This document shows positions 1 through 5,800 of a DNA stretch of 9,118 nt, in pieces. This DNA is from Ilumatobacteraceae bacterium. Its GTDB lineage: Bacteria > Actinomycetota > Acidimicrobiia > Acidimicrobiales > Ilumatobacteraceae. The position numbers were made by a program, and so were the translations under genes. The stretch's first letter is position 1. Every line of letters begins with the position of its first letter. The stretch lies in NCBI GenBank assembly GCA_023254985.1, contig JALRJT010000122.1, positions 1 through 9,118 on the forward strand, written 5' to 3'. The notes beneath the pieces are model-generated. The model was not told where the DNA came from, ran no database searches, and saw nothing but the letters and a program-made list of their open reading frames with translations.

Positions 1-1
1 C

Positions 2-232
2 GTGTCGATCCCCGCGGGATTTCGACGTATGAAGTTCGTTCCGTTCATCACGCTGACGGCGATTGGAAGTGCGGTGTGGAATATCGCACTCATTGGTGCA
101 GGTGCGGCACTCGGCGATCAGTGGGACCGCGTTGGTGATTACGTCGGAATCTTCCAGTGGGTCGTCATTGCTGCACTTGTGGCGGCGGTAGCACGCTTTT
201 CACTGACGAAGCTGCGCGCGCGTCAGCGCTAA
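2..232 (+). CDS. DedA/VTT-family membrane protein, C-terminal fragment (5' end outside window)
   Basis: Only the last 76 or so residues are present. The frame is open to the left edge, so the true start lies upstream. The fragment opens with a Ser-Ile-Pro-Ala-Gly-Phe-x-x-Met stretch, followed by a hydrophobic segment with Gly-Ser-Ala-x-Trp, then a second long hydrophobic segment ending in a basic tail. This matches the C-terminal end of DedA (SNARE-associated/VTT) proteins, whose conserved 'PAG..M....F' and 'G...W' signatures lie before the last two helices. DedA proteins are polytopic inner-membrane proteins, and several members act as undecaprenyl-phosphate or phospholipid flippases. The substrate here cannot be told. 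The TAA stop lies inside the convergent reductase-like gene, giving a 68-bp tail-to-tail overlap. The family call is fairly secure; the function is not. Confidence 0.75.
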   Translation: MSIPAGFRRMKFVPFITLTAIGSAVWNIALIGAGAALGDQWDRVGDYVGIFQWVVIAALVAAVARFSLTKLRARQR

Positions 233-776
233 TGACCTGACGAGTCTTCGGCTGACCCGCGTACATCACGCGAATCGCCGTGGCTCCCAGTACCACGGTG
301 ATGATGGCGACTCCGAAGGCTTGAAAGAAATGGTTAGCGCGATCCGTTCCGGCAGCGAATGCATGGATCGAAACCGTTGTGAAGAGGGCATAGCTCGACA
401 AGTGAATTGACCGCCACAGCTTCTTCGGGAGCTTCTTCATCAGCCAGCTCGAACCCTGCACGGCTACCAAGAGATACATGCCGATGATTCCCCACGCTAC
501 GGCGAGTGGTTTCCATGACGTCGCAAATGGCACGAAAAGATCCGCGGTTCCAAAATGCACGTACCTGTCGCCGACGAGAGAGGCGAGGTGTAACCCAGTA
601 CCGAAGACGGTGATTGCGCCCAGCCATGAGTGCAAATCAAGTAACCATGCAGGTCGGTCATACGGCTTGAGTACCCGAGTGGCGAGCAGGATTCCCCACA
701 ACACGCTCGCCATCAGGAATCCCCAGGTCACGATTCCTGAGGCGCGGGCCATGTGCCACCAGAATTGACTACTCAC
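165..776 (-). CDS. Ferric-reductase-like transmembrane haem-b protein (single-domain)
   Basis: A 203-residue integral membrane protein with five predicted helices (about 13-35, 44-66, 90-108, 123-141, 150-170). His49 and His63 lie 14 apart in helix 2, and His125 and His138 lie 13 apart in helix 4. This is the paired spacing that ligates two stacked haems b in ferric reductases and NADPH oxidases. No FAD or NAD(P)H-binding domain follows, so it resembles MsrQ/YedZ-type electron conduits and must get electrons from a partner. I chose the GTG at 776 because it overlaps the upstream apbE stop by 8 nt and has GGAAGG 9 nt upstream; upstream ATGs at 842 and 800 would lie deep inside apbE. It is the last gene of a four-gene operon. 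The Ala/Ser/Gln-rich tail is encoded opposite the end of dedA. The family call is solid; the physiological acceptor is unknown. Confidence 0.82.
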   Translation of the reverse strand: MSSQFWWHMARASGIVTWGFLMASVLWGILLATRVLKPYDRPAWLLDLHSWLGAITVFGTGLHLASLVGDRYVHFGTADLFVPFATSWKPLAVAWGIIGMYLLVAVQGSSWLMKKLPKKLWRSIHLSSYALFTTVSIHAFAAGTDRANHFFQAFGVAIITVVLGATAIRVMYAGQPKTRQVISADARAASSVKSVLPPPQVQQ

Positions 777-1716
777 TGTCGAATTCCTTCCACCGTGCAT
801 TGGCGTGTGTCGAACCGCTTGATCGAACGGTGAGACAGGCAAGATCGTGGTCGACCAGTTCGTTCTTGCCGACGAGTGACATAGTCGCGAAGACTTCCGC
901 CCAAACCGCCTCTGCGGCGATCACGCTCGATTGGATGATCGAGTCCTGATCAATCGTCAGTGGAGCTCCGTATGTGGGCTCGATCACATGATGGTGTTCG
1001 ACTTCGTTCTCGAACCAACGCTTTGCGTGAACACTTGATGTTGCAACGGCACCATCGTTGAGCCTGATAGTGCCTAGTGTCCGGCTCGGATCAGTTGGGT
1101 GGGCGACAACGATGAGCCAGCTGCCATCGATCGGACCAGCTCCCGCGCATCGGATATCGCCGCCAATACTGAGGCAGACACCCGTTGCGCCACGGCCCAT
1201 CAGTTCGCGGGCAACAAGGTCTGCTGCCAGACCTTTGCCGAGACCACCCGGGTCGAGGGTCGCACGGTGGGGAAGCGTCACCGCCCCAAAACGCTCATCA
1301 ATCGTCGTCGTTGTGAGGTCAACGTGCGACTGCGTGTCTTTAGGCAACTCGCAGACTTGTTGAGAATTGGTGCGCGAAGCCGAATAGCCAATCTTGTTGA
1401 GCGACGGTGTAATCGTGGGATCGAAGAGTCCGTTGGTTACACGTTGAGCATCGACGAGATATCGAACGAGTGTGATCGTGTCTGGGTGGACCGGTGTTGA
1501 GCGTCCTTCGGCTCGATTCAGCCGTGAAATGTCACTGCTCGTGACGAACCTGCTCCAGAGCCGTTCGAGTCCACTGATTCGCTTGCGGGAATAGACCACG
1601 AGTTCGTCATCGCCGATCACCGTGAGATTCACGGTGTTTCCCATTGCGGGGAAGACGACTTGGGTGAGCGTGTCCACGAATCTCAGTTCGATCCGCTGGT
1701 CTGTGGTGGAGTCCAC
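769..1716 (-). CDS. apbE: FAD:protein FMN transferase, ApbE family
   Basis: ApbE enzymes use Mg2+ to transfer FMN from FAD to a Thr or Ser of a target protein. The 315-residue product carries the family landmarks in order: an Ala-Met-Gly motif at 24-26, Phe-Asp-Pro-Thr at 98-101, Asp-Pro-Gly-Gly-Leu-Gly-Lys-Gly at 155-162, Gly-Gly-Asp at 185-187, and a His-His-Val-Ile-Glu-Pro-x-x-Gly-x-Pro segment at 242-252. A late Ala-Glu-Val-Phe-Ala-Thr segment around Glu274 sits where Mg2+-binding Asp is usual. No signal peptide or lipobox is visible, unlike the exported lipoprotein ApbE type, so it looks cytoplasmic. The GTG start at 1716 overlaps the previous gene by 34 nt but lacks a Shine-Dalgarno. 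A GTG at 1677, 5 nt past that gene's stop, is an equally plausible coupled start. The operon context with a haem-b membrane protein supports a redox role; its substrate is not evident here. Confidence 0.88.
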   Translation of the reverse strand: MDSTTDQRIELRFVDTLTQVVFPAMGNTVNLTVIGDDELVVYSRKRISGLERLWSRFVTSSDISRLNRAEGRSTPVHPDTITLVRYLVDAQRVTNGLFDPTITPSLNKIGYSASRTNSQQVCELPKDTQSHVDLTTTTIDERFGAVTLPHRATLDPGGLGKGLAADLVARELMGRGATGVCLSIGGDIRCAGAGPIDGSWLIVVAHPTDPSRTLGTIRLNDGAVATSSVHAKRWFENEVEHHHVIEPTYGAPLTIDQDSIIQSSVIAAEAVWAEVFATMSLVGKNELVDHDLACLTVRSSGSTHANARWKEFDSE

Positions 1717-2099
1717 ACGGGAACAACAACCTGAACGGGGATGGTCGCAACAACCTGTGGGATGGTGGCAGGTGCTGCAGTTACCGCGGGTGCTGCAGTT
1801 ACCGCGGGTGCTGCTGTTGCAACTGGGCTGGGAGTCTCCGTTGCCGTCGGAACCGTCTTCGCGGGCAGGGCTGGTGCGGGGTTTGACGGTGCAACTAGGG
1901 GCGACGTTGACAAAGACTGTAAGGAGTCGGTTTGGGCGCCATCCGTCGGCGGAACGATTGGGTCTTGTGGTTGCTGTGCACGTGCAGAGATGCCGTACGC
2001 AGAGGTGAGTCCAAACGTTGCGGAGAGTGCGATTCCTGTTGACAAAATGCGCGCGGAGCGTGCGGGGTGACGGTCACGACGGACTCGATTAGTCGTCAT
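1683..2099 (-). CDS. Small secreted Ala/Pro/Thr-rich protein of unknown function
   Basis: This 138-residue product matches no family I recognise. It begins with a basic n-region (several Arg), then a hydrophobic stretch at about 17-38 ending in Ala-Arg-Ala before Gln-Gln, a likely signal peptidase I site. The rest is low-complexity: Pro/Thr/Ser-rich, with tandem Val-Thr-Ala-Ala-Pro-Ala units encoded by an 18-bp DNA repeat, then a Val/Ile/Pro-rich segment and a polar end. No cysteines, CxxC or FMN-attachment motif is seen. The ATG at 2099 overlaps the upstream gene's TAA by 11 nt and has GGAG 6 nt upstream. An in-frame ATG at 2201 would lie well inside the upstream gene and is rejected. It sits between the acidic-tail protein and apbE in the same operon, so it is probably an exported linker or scaffold for that redox system (inference). 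Confidence 0.72.
   Translation of the reverse strand: MTTNRVRRDRHPARSARILSTGIALSATFGLTSAYGISARAQQPQDPIVPPTDGAQTDSLQSLSTSPLVAPSNPAPALPAKTVPTATETPSPVATAAPAVTAAPAVTAAPATIPQVVATIPVQVVVPVWTPPQTSGSN
1771..1814. repeat. 18-bp tandem repeat inside the Ala/Pro-rich gene
   Basis: Two perfect head-to-tail copies of an 18-bp unit (1771-1788 and 1789-1806) begin GGTGCTGCAG. They are followed by the first 8 bp of a third copy. Because the unit is a multiple of three, it adds or removes six residues (Ala/Val/Thr/Pro) without shifting frame. Confidence 0.85.
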
Positions 2100-2718
2100 C
2101 GTGTTCTCCAGACTCGTGATCCTCTTCGCGTTCCTCGTCATGGTCGTCGTCGTGATCATCCGAGTCCTTGTTGCGTCCGCTGTCGCGCGGCCCGCCTCCA
2201 TTCATCACCGACGTGACGACCCGATTATCGATTATGTCTGCGTGGAACTTGACGCGTACTCCCGCATTGGAAACGAACTCGACCTCAATTCGTGTTAGTG
2301 ATTCCTGCTTCGTGGTGTATTTGACCGTCGACTCAGGAACCACTGAAACGACGGTGAGGGAGCTGGCTCCCTGGGAGAGTGTGACGACACCGAATCCCTG
2401 CACGTTGTATGCCGACTGCGTCGAAGAGGCGATCGTTGTCGCTGTTGGTTGTATGCCGGCTACGAGCGTCGAGGGTGTTGATGGTGTGGAAGGGGAAGGA
2501 GACTCGACATCATCGCCCTGGGCCGAAATCGTTCCACTGGCGCCTGTGGGTGCGCCGTTCGACGTGTCTGCGAGGGACAGGATTTCTGCCCGCAGAGCCG
2601 GCGCATTCTCTGCGGTCATCGTTGCCGAGTCCAAGACGGAGGAGTTCACCGCGAGGGCGATGCCACCTGCGGCCAGGACACCGATGACGGAAATGGTGGT
2701 GGCGAGGGAAGGTTTCAT
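2089..2718 (-). CDS. Exported/membrane-anchored protein with beta-rich domain and Asp/Glu/His-rich C-terminal tail
   Basis: A 209-residue product and first gene of the redox operon. Residues 5-25 form a hydrophobic segment (signal anchor or signal peptide). Residues 30-100 are a Ser/Thr/Pro/Ala linker containing Thr-Gly-Ala-Ser at 58-61. Residues 104-172 alternate hydrophobic and polar residues, as in a small beta-sheet domain. Residues 185-209 hold 17 Asp/Glu and four His (189, 193, 201, 206), which suggests divalent or ferric metal binding outside the membrane. I cannot name the family; a PepSY-like or actinobacteria-specific domain is possible. The ATG at 2718 is preceded at 7 nt by a TACGGT -10 box, suggesting leaderless transcription; an in-frame start at 2769 would lie upstream of that promoter. 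The acidic tail's coding region contains the ribosome binding site and start of the next gene. Confidence 0.7.
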   Translation of the reverse strand: MKPSLATTISVIGVLAAGGIALAVNSSVLDSATMTAENAPALRAEILSLADTSNGAPTGASGTISAQGDDVESPSPSTPSTPSTLVAGIQPTATTIASSTQSAYNVQGFGVVTLSQGASSLTVVSVVPESTVKYTTKQESLTRIEVEFVSNAGVRVKFHADIIDNRVVTSVMNGGGPRDSGRNKDSDDHDDDHDEEREEDHESGEHDDD

Positions 2719-2731
2719 GGTCCACACCGTA
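2719..2731 (-). promoter_or_regulatory. -10 box of the redox operon (leaderless)
   Basis: On the minus strand TACGGT (2731-2726) fits the actinobacterial TAnnnT -10 consensus. It lies 7 nt before the ATG at 2718, so transcription would begin at or next to the start codon. No TTGACA-like -35 element is seen at the right distance; the tandem repeat at 2734-2752 occupies that place. Confidence 0.55.
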
Positions 2732-2733
2732 CG

Positions 2734-2752
2734 AAGGGGTCGGTTAAGGGGT
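2734..2752. promoter_or_regulatory. Tandem direct repeat, candidate response-regulator operator
   Basis: AAGGGGT occurs at 2734-2740 and again at 2746-2752, separated by CGGTT, giving a 12-bp period. OmpR/PhoB-family regulators bind as head-to-tail dimers to such direct repeats of about 10-12 bp. The site abuts the operon's -10 box and covers the -35 position, typical of an activator that replaces a weak -35. The OmpR-family gene starts about 90 bp away in the divergent direction. Confidence 0.5.
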
Positions 2753-2832
2753 TCCCAGAGAAGATCCAAGATTCATCCAATTCTCTCTGCGGCCACTCAT
2801 TGGTGCCTCCATTGCCCGAAGAGGTGACGACA

Positions 2833-2856
2833 ATGGTGATGTGGATGTCGTACTGA
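2833..2856 (+). other. Mini-ORF of seven codons overlapping the regulator start
   Basis: ATG at 2833 opens a seven-codon frame (Met-Val-Met-Trp-Met-Ser-Tyr, then TGA at 2854-2856) that overlaps the response-regulator GTG at 2841 in another frame. The only good Shine-Dalgarno here, GAGGTGA at 2821-2827, is 5 nt from this ATG but 13 nt from the regulator's GTG. It could be a translated leader peptide, or simply chance. Confidence 0.3.
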
Positions 2857-3500
2857 TCGAAGATGATGATGCGATCGCATCGTCGTTGGTGACCGGGCTC
2901 GCCACTGCGGGGATGGTGGTCAGGCGTTACGCAAGTGGGACGGTCGCCCTCCAGCATCCAATTCCTGATCTGTATCTTGTCGATGTTGGTCTCCCCGACA
3001 TCGACGGGTTCGAGGTGTGTCGCAGGATCAGGGTGTCATCAACGGTGCCGATCATCATGTTGACCGCACGAAGTGAAGAGATCGACCGGGTGTTTGGTCT
3101 GGAAATTGGTGCTGACGACTACGTCACCAAGCCGTTTGGACTGCGTGAGCTCATCGCACGCATTCGTGCAGTTAGCCGTCGCGTTTCGGCGGCGACTGAA
3201 GAGTCCGACGTGTTGACGGTTGGTCCGTTGACAATTGACCACGCACGACACACTGTCAGAGTGAATGGTGACCTTATTGACGTCACTGCCAAGGAGTTTG
3301 ATCTGCTCGCGTACCTTGCGGCACAGCCTGGGATCGTTCATCGCCGTAACGACATCATGGAGTCGGTGTGGGACGCCAACTGGTACGGGCCCACGAAGAC
3401 TCTCGATGCGCATGTTGCTGCTTTACGCAAGAAGCTCGGCAATCCGTCGTGGATCGAGGCGGTCCGGGGTGTCGGCTTTCGACTGGAGATCCCGAGTTGA
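2841..3500 (+). CDS. OmpR-family two-component response regulator
   Basis: A 219-residue DNA-binding response regulator. The receiver domain (1-115) has the acidic pocket at Glu7-Asp8-Asp9, phosphoacceptor Asp48 (Val-Asp-Val-Gly-Leu-Pro), Thr75 in Met-Leu-Thr-Ala-Arg and Lys97 in Thr-Lys-Pro-Phe. Residues 122-217 form a winged helix-turn-helix with the C-terminal Arg-Gly-Val-Gly-Phe-Arg signature. GTG at 2841 gives the usual N-terminus (Val-Asp-Val-Val-Leu-Ile-Glu-Asp-Asp), and no in-frame start lies closer to the Shine-Dalgarno at 2821-2827. The kinase gene follows with a 4-nt overlap. The regulator is divergent from the ApbE/haem-b operon and probably controls it through the direct repeat at 2734-2752 (inference). 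The 55 bases before the start contain no TA dinucleotide, so its own -10 box must lie further upstream. Confidence 0.92.
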   Translation: MDVVLIEDDDAIASSLVTGLATAGMVVRRYASGTVALQHPIPDLYLVDVGLPDIDGFEVCRRIRVSSTVPIIMLTARSEEIDRVFGLEIGADDYVTKPFGLRELIARIRAVSRRVSAATEESDVLTVGPLTIDHARHTVRVNGDLIDVTAKEFDLLAYLAAQPGIVHRRNDIMESVWDANWYGPTKTLDAHVAALRKKLGNPSWIEAVRGVGFRLEIPS

Positions 3501-4891
3501 GGCGAAGACTCGTTGCCTCGATGGTTGGGCTCGTCGGCGTGGTGCTCATTGCACACGACGTGCCCTTGGCGTCGCACCTTCGCGAAATCGAGCGGGATCG
3601 TCTGACCACCTCGATCGAGCGAGATGCATTCACCATCGGCGGACAAATATCTCCGGCGCTGACCGCCGCGGAGCCACTGCGCGCGCAGACGGTCGCGAGC
3701 GTGGTGGCGGCATTTGGCGTCGATCAGTCGAGCACGGTAGTTGTCGTTGATCGCAACGGCTATCTCATTTCGAGCACCGATCCGTCCCACGTCGCCGGCG
3801 ATGACTATGTAAGTCGACCCGAAATCGCTGCTGCACTCCTCGGAAATCCATCGAGTGGATCCCGGCCATCCGTCACAGTTGGCGAAGACCTCGTCTATGT
3901 CGCAGTGCCGGTCTTGTCCGGCGCAGAAGTTCTCGGCGCAGTTCGCATTACCTATCCGAAGTCCGTGCTCGACTCACGAGTCAATGATCTATTGAGGGGA
4001 TTGTTGGTGGCGGCAGCGGTGTCGATCGCGATGGCCATTGCGGTTGCCATTCTCTTTGCGCGAACAGTTTCGCGACCGCTCGAAGATCTGCGCTTGGCAA
4101 CTGACGAGCTCGCTTCCGGACGTTTGGACGTGATTGCACCCGAGAGTGGTCCACGTGAGACGCGCCAATTGGCCAAATCATTCAATGCAATGGCCAGGCG
4201 GCTAGGAAATCTCATCAGTCGGCAGCGCAGTTTTGCCGGCGACGCGTCGCATCAGTTACGAACACCGTTAACTGCGCTTCGATTGCGGCTTGAGCAGGCC
4301 AGTGAGGCTGCAGCGACCGATCCGCACGTCGCTCGTGAACATCTTGAAGAGGCACTTAAGGAGACCGATCGATTGACGCATCTCGTGGAGCAGCTACTCC
4401 AACTTGCACGAGCTGAAGGTACAGTGCTCGCCGCAACCACCTTTGATGTCGCTGCGGTTGTTTCAGATCGCATCGAGCATTGGAACTACCTCGCAGCCGA
4501 GCGAGGGATCGAAATCATTTCCACCGATCTCCACTCAGCTGAAGTGACTACAAGCGAACTCGCCCTTCGTGAAATCCTCGACAACTATCTCGATAACGCA
4601 ATCGAGGCATCGGACCCAGGCTCGCGCATCGAGCTCTTGGTCGTTTCTCAATCTGGCGAAGTGGATGTGATCGTTCGCGATCACGGTGGCGGACTCACGG
4701 ACGATCAGCGGCAGCGCGCGTTTGATCGATTTTGGCGTGCTCCGAGTGATTCAAATCGACGTTCGGGAAGTGGACTCGGCCTCGCCGTCGTCGCCCAACT
4801 CGCAAGTGCTGCTGGAGCACGTGTCGAGTTGAGGAGTTCTCCGAGTGGTGGTGTCGATGCAAGCGTGAAGGTTGCTCGCGCCGGACAGTGA
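3497..4891 (+). CDS. Membrane sensor histidine kinase (HAMP-HisKA-HATPase)
   Basis: A 464-residue sensor kinase partnered with the preceding regulator. Helix 1 spans about 5-25. An extracytoplasmic region (26-165) includes Val-Val-Val-Val-Asp-Arg-x-Gly at 81-88, reminiscent of single-Cache/PAS-like sensor folds. Helix 2 spans about 166-189, and a HAMP linker 190-240. The HisKA H-box is Ser-His-Gln-Leu-Arg-Thr-Pro-Leu with phosphoacceptor His252. The ATPase domain has the N-box with Asn367, G1 Asp395-His-Gly-Gly-Gly, F-box Phe-Asp-Arg-Phe-Trp at 409-413 and G2 Gly-Ser-Gly-Leu-Gly-Leu at 424-429. The TTG at 3497 overlaps the regulator's TGA (TTGA) and has GGAG 8 nt upstream; it gives the usual Met-Arg-Arg-Arg-Leu start, while the longer upstream open frame lies inside the regulator. 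The signal is unknown; the context suggests redox or metal status. Confidence 0.92.
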   Translation: MRRRLVASMVGLVGVVLIAHDVPLASHLREIERDRLTTSIERDAFTIGGQISPALTAAEPLRAQTVASVVAAFGVDQSSTVVVVDRNGYLISSTDPSHVAGDDYVSRPEIAAALLGNPSSGSRPSVTVGEDLVYVAVPVLSGAEVLGAVRITYPKSVLDSRVNDLLRGLLVAAAVSIAMAIAVAILFARTVSRPLEDLRLATDELASGRLDVIAPESGPRETRQLAKSFNAMARRLGNLISRQRSFAGDASHQLRTPLTALRLRLEQASEAAATDPHVAREHLEEALKETDRLTHLVEQLLQLARAEGTVLAATTFDVAAVVSDRIEHWNYLAAERGIEIISTDLHSAEVTTSELALREILDNYLDNAIEASDPGSRIELLVVSQSGEVDVIVRDHGGGLTDDQRQRAFDRFWRAPSDSNRRSGSGLGLAVVAQLASAAGARVELRSSPSGGVDASVKVARAGQ

Positions 4892-4912
4892 CTCTCTGAG
4901 TGATGAAAATCT

Positions 4913-4924
4913 CGTAGTGTGGAG
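4913..4924 (+). promoter_or_regulatory. mscS promoter -10 region (TAGTGT)
   Basis: TAGTGT (4915-4920) fits the TAnnnT -10 consensus and lies 7 nt before the ATG at 4928. The 12-mer CGTAGTGTGGAG here is identical to the one before the PIG-L gene on the other strand. No convincing -35 is seen. Confidence 0.5.
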
Positions 4925-4927
4925 GCA

Positions 4928-5800
4928 ATGTTGTTAACGCAAGCAGTCTTCGCCGCGACTGGTGCCGACACCGTTCAGGATTGGCTCCGAACAGACCTCC
5001 CGGCGATCATCATGACGATTTCGGGCGCCTATGTGCTCTCTCGATTCATCGCTTTTCTTGCCGATCAGCAGATTCTGGCGGTCAAGTCACGCAACCCTGA
5101 TACCGGAGATCTCTCGCGCGCTGCGACCGGTGCACATCGTGCCGCGGTTGTTGGAGCACTTCGATGGGGGCTTAACTTTGCGATCATTGCCGTGGCCACC
5201 ACGTCGGTGCTACTTCGTCTCAACATTCCGTCGTCCGCACTTGTCTTCCTTGGATCGATTGCAGGTGCGGGTCTCGGTTTCGGCGCGCAACAAATGGTTG
5301 GTGACGTGATTGCGGGAATTTACATCATCTCTGAGCGCCAATTCGGTGTGGGCGACATCGTTCGTCTCGGGCCGCTCGGAATCGTCGGCTGGGTTGAGGG
5401 TCGCGTCGAGGAAGTGACTCTTCGTGTGACCAAGATCAGGACATTCGATGGAGATCTCGTGAGCATGGCCAACGGGGTCCTGCGCCAAAACGTGAACATG
5501 TCGCGCGATTGGTCACGCGTGCTCGTGACAGTTCCGCTGCCACGTCATGCTGACATTGAAGCTGCAATCGTTTCAATCGATCGAGTGGCGGCTGACATGG
5601 CTCAAGATCCGAAGTTTGCGGAATTGTTGCTCGAGACCCCGCACGTGACCGGCGTCGAGAATCTCGGTGAATCGGACGTCGAAGTCCGAATCGCCGGCCG
5701 CTCGCTACCGGTGCAGCAATGGAAGGTTGAGCGTGAACTGCGTCGCCGAATTGCCTCTGAATTACGCCATACCTATGCCTCATTGAAAGGTGATGCCTGA
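4928..5800 (+). CDS. MscS-family mechanosensitive ion channel
   Basis: A 290-residue small-conductance mechanosensitive channel that would release solutes across the inner membrane on osmotic downshock. Predicted helices are at about 25-45, 76-96 and 104-136. The third is Gly/Ala-rich (Gly-Ala-Gly-Leu-Gly-Phe-Gly-Ala-Gln-Gln), as in the MscS pore helix. It is followed by Phe-Gly-Val-Gly-Asp-Ile-Val at 139-145 and Gly-Xaa-Val-Glu-Glu-Val-Thr-Leu-Arg in the beta domain, then Asp-Gly-Asp-Leu-Val-Ser-Met-Ala-Asn-Gly, the usual MscS signature. Length matches minimal family members. Three starts compete: GTG 4919 (overlapping the -10), ATG 4928 (chosen; 7 nt past the -10, GGAGG only 2 nt away) and TTG 4931 (GGAGG 5 nt away). 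The next gene's ATG shares one base with this TGA, so the two are probably co-translated. Confidence 0.9.
   Translation: MLLTQAVFAATGADTVQDWLRTDLPAIIMTISGAYVLSRFIAFLADQQILAVKSRNPDTGDLSRAATGAHRAAVVGALRWGLNFAIIAVATTSVLLRLNIPSSALVFLGSIAGAGLGFGAQQMVGDVIAGIYIISERQFGVGDIVRLGPLGIVGWVEGRVEEVTLRVTKIRTFDGDLVSMANGVLRQNVNMSRDWSRVLVTVPLPRHADIEAAIVSIDRVAADMAQDPKFAELLLETPHVTGVENLGESDVEVRIAGRSLPVQQWKVERELRRRIASELRHTYASLKGDA

Noticed and set aside
2757..2786. AGAGAA ... TTCTCT inverted repeat in the divergent gap
   Set aside because: Only 6 bp per arm with an 18-nt spacer in a purine/pyrimidine-biased stretch; not better than chance.
2168..2827. 219-codon plus-strand open frame opposite the acidic-tail gene
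   Set aside because: Composition is shadow-like. The minus-strand gene has an export signal, a promoter at the right distance and tight operon overlap.
3338..3790. Minus-strand open frame across the regulator/kinase junction
   Set aside because: It lies across two well-identified two-component genes, is Arg-rich and has no ribosome site or motif.
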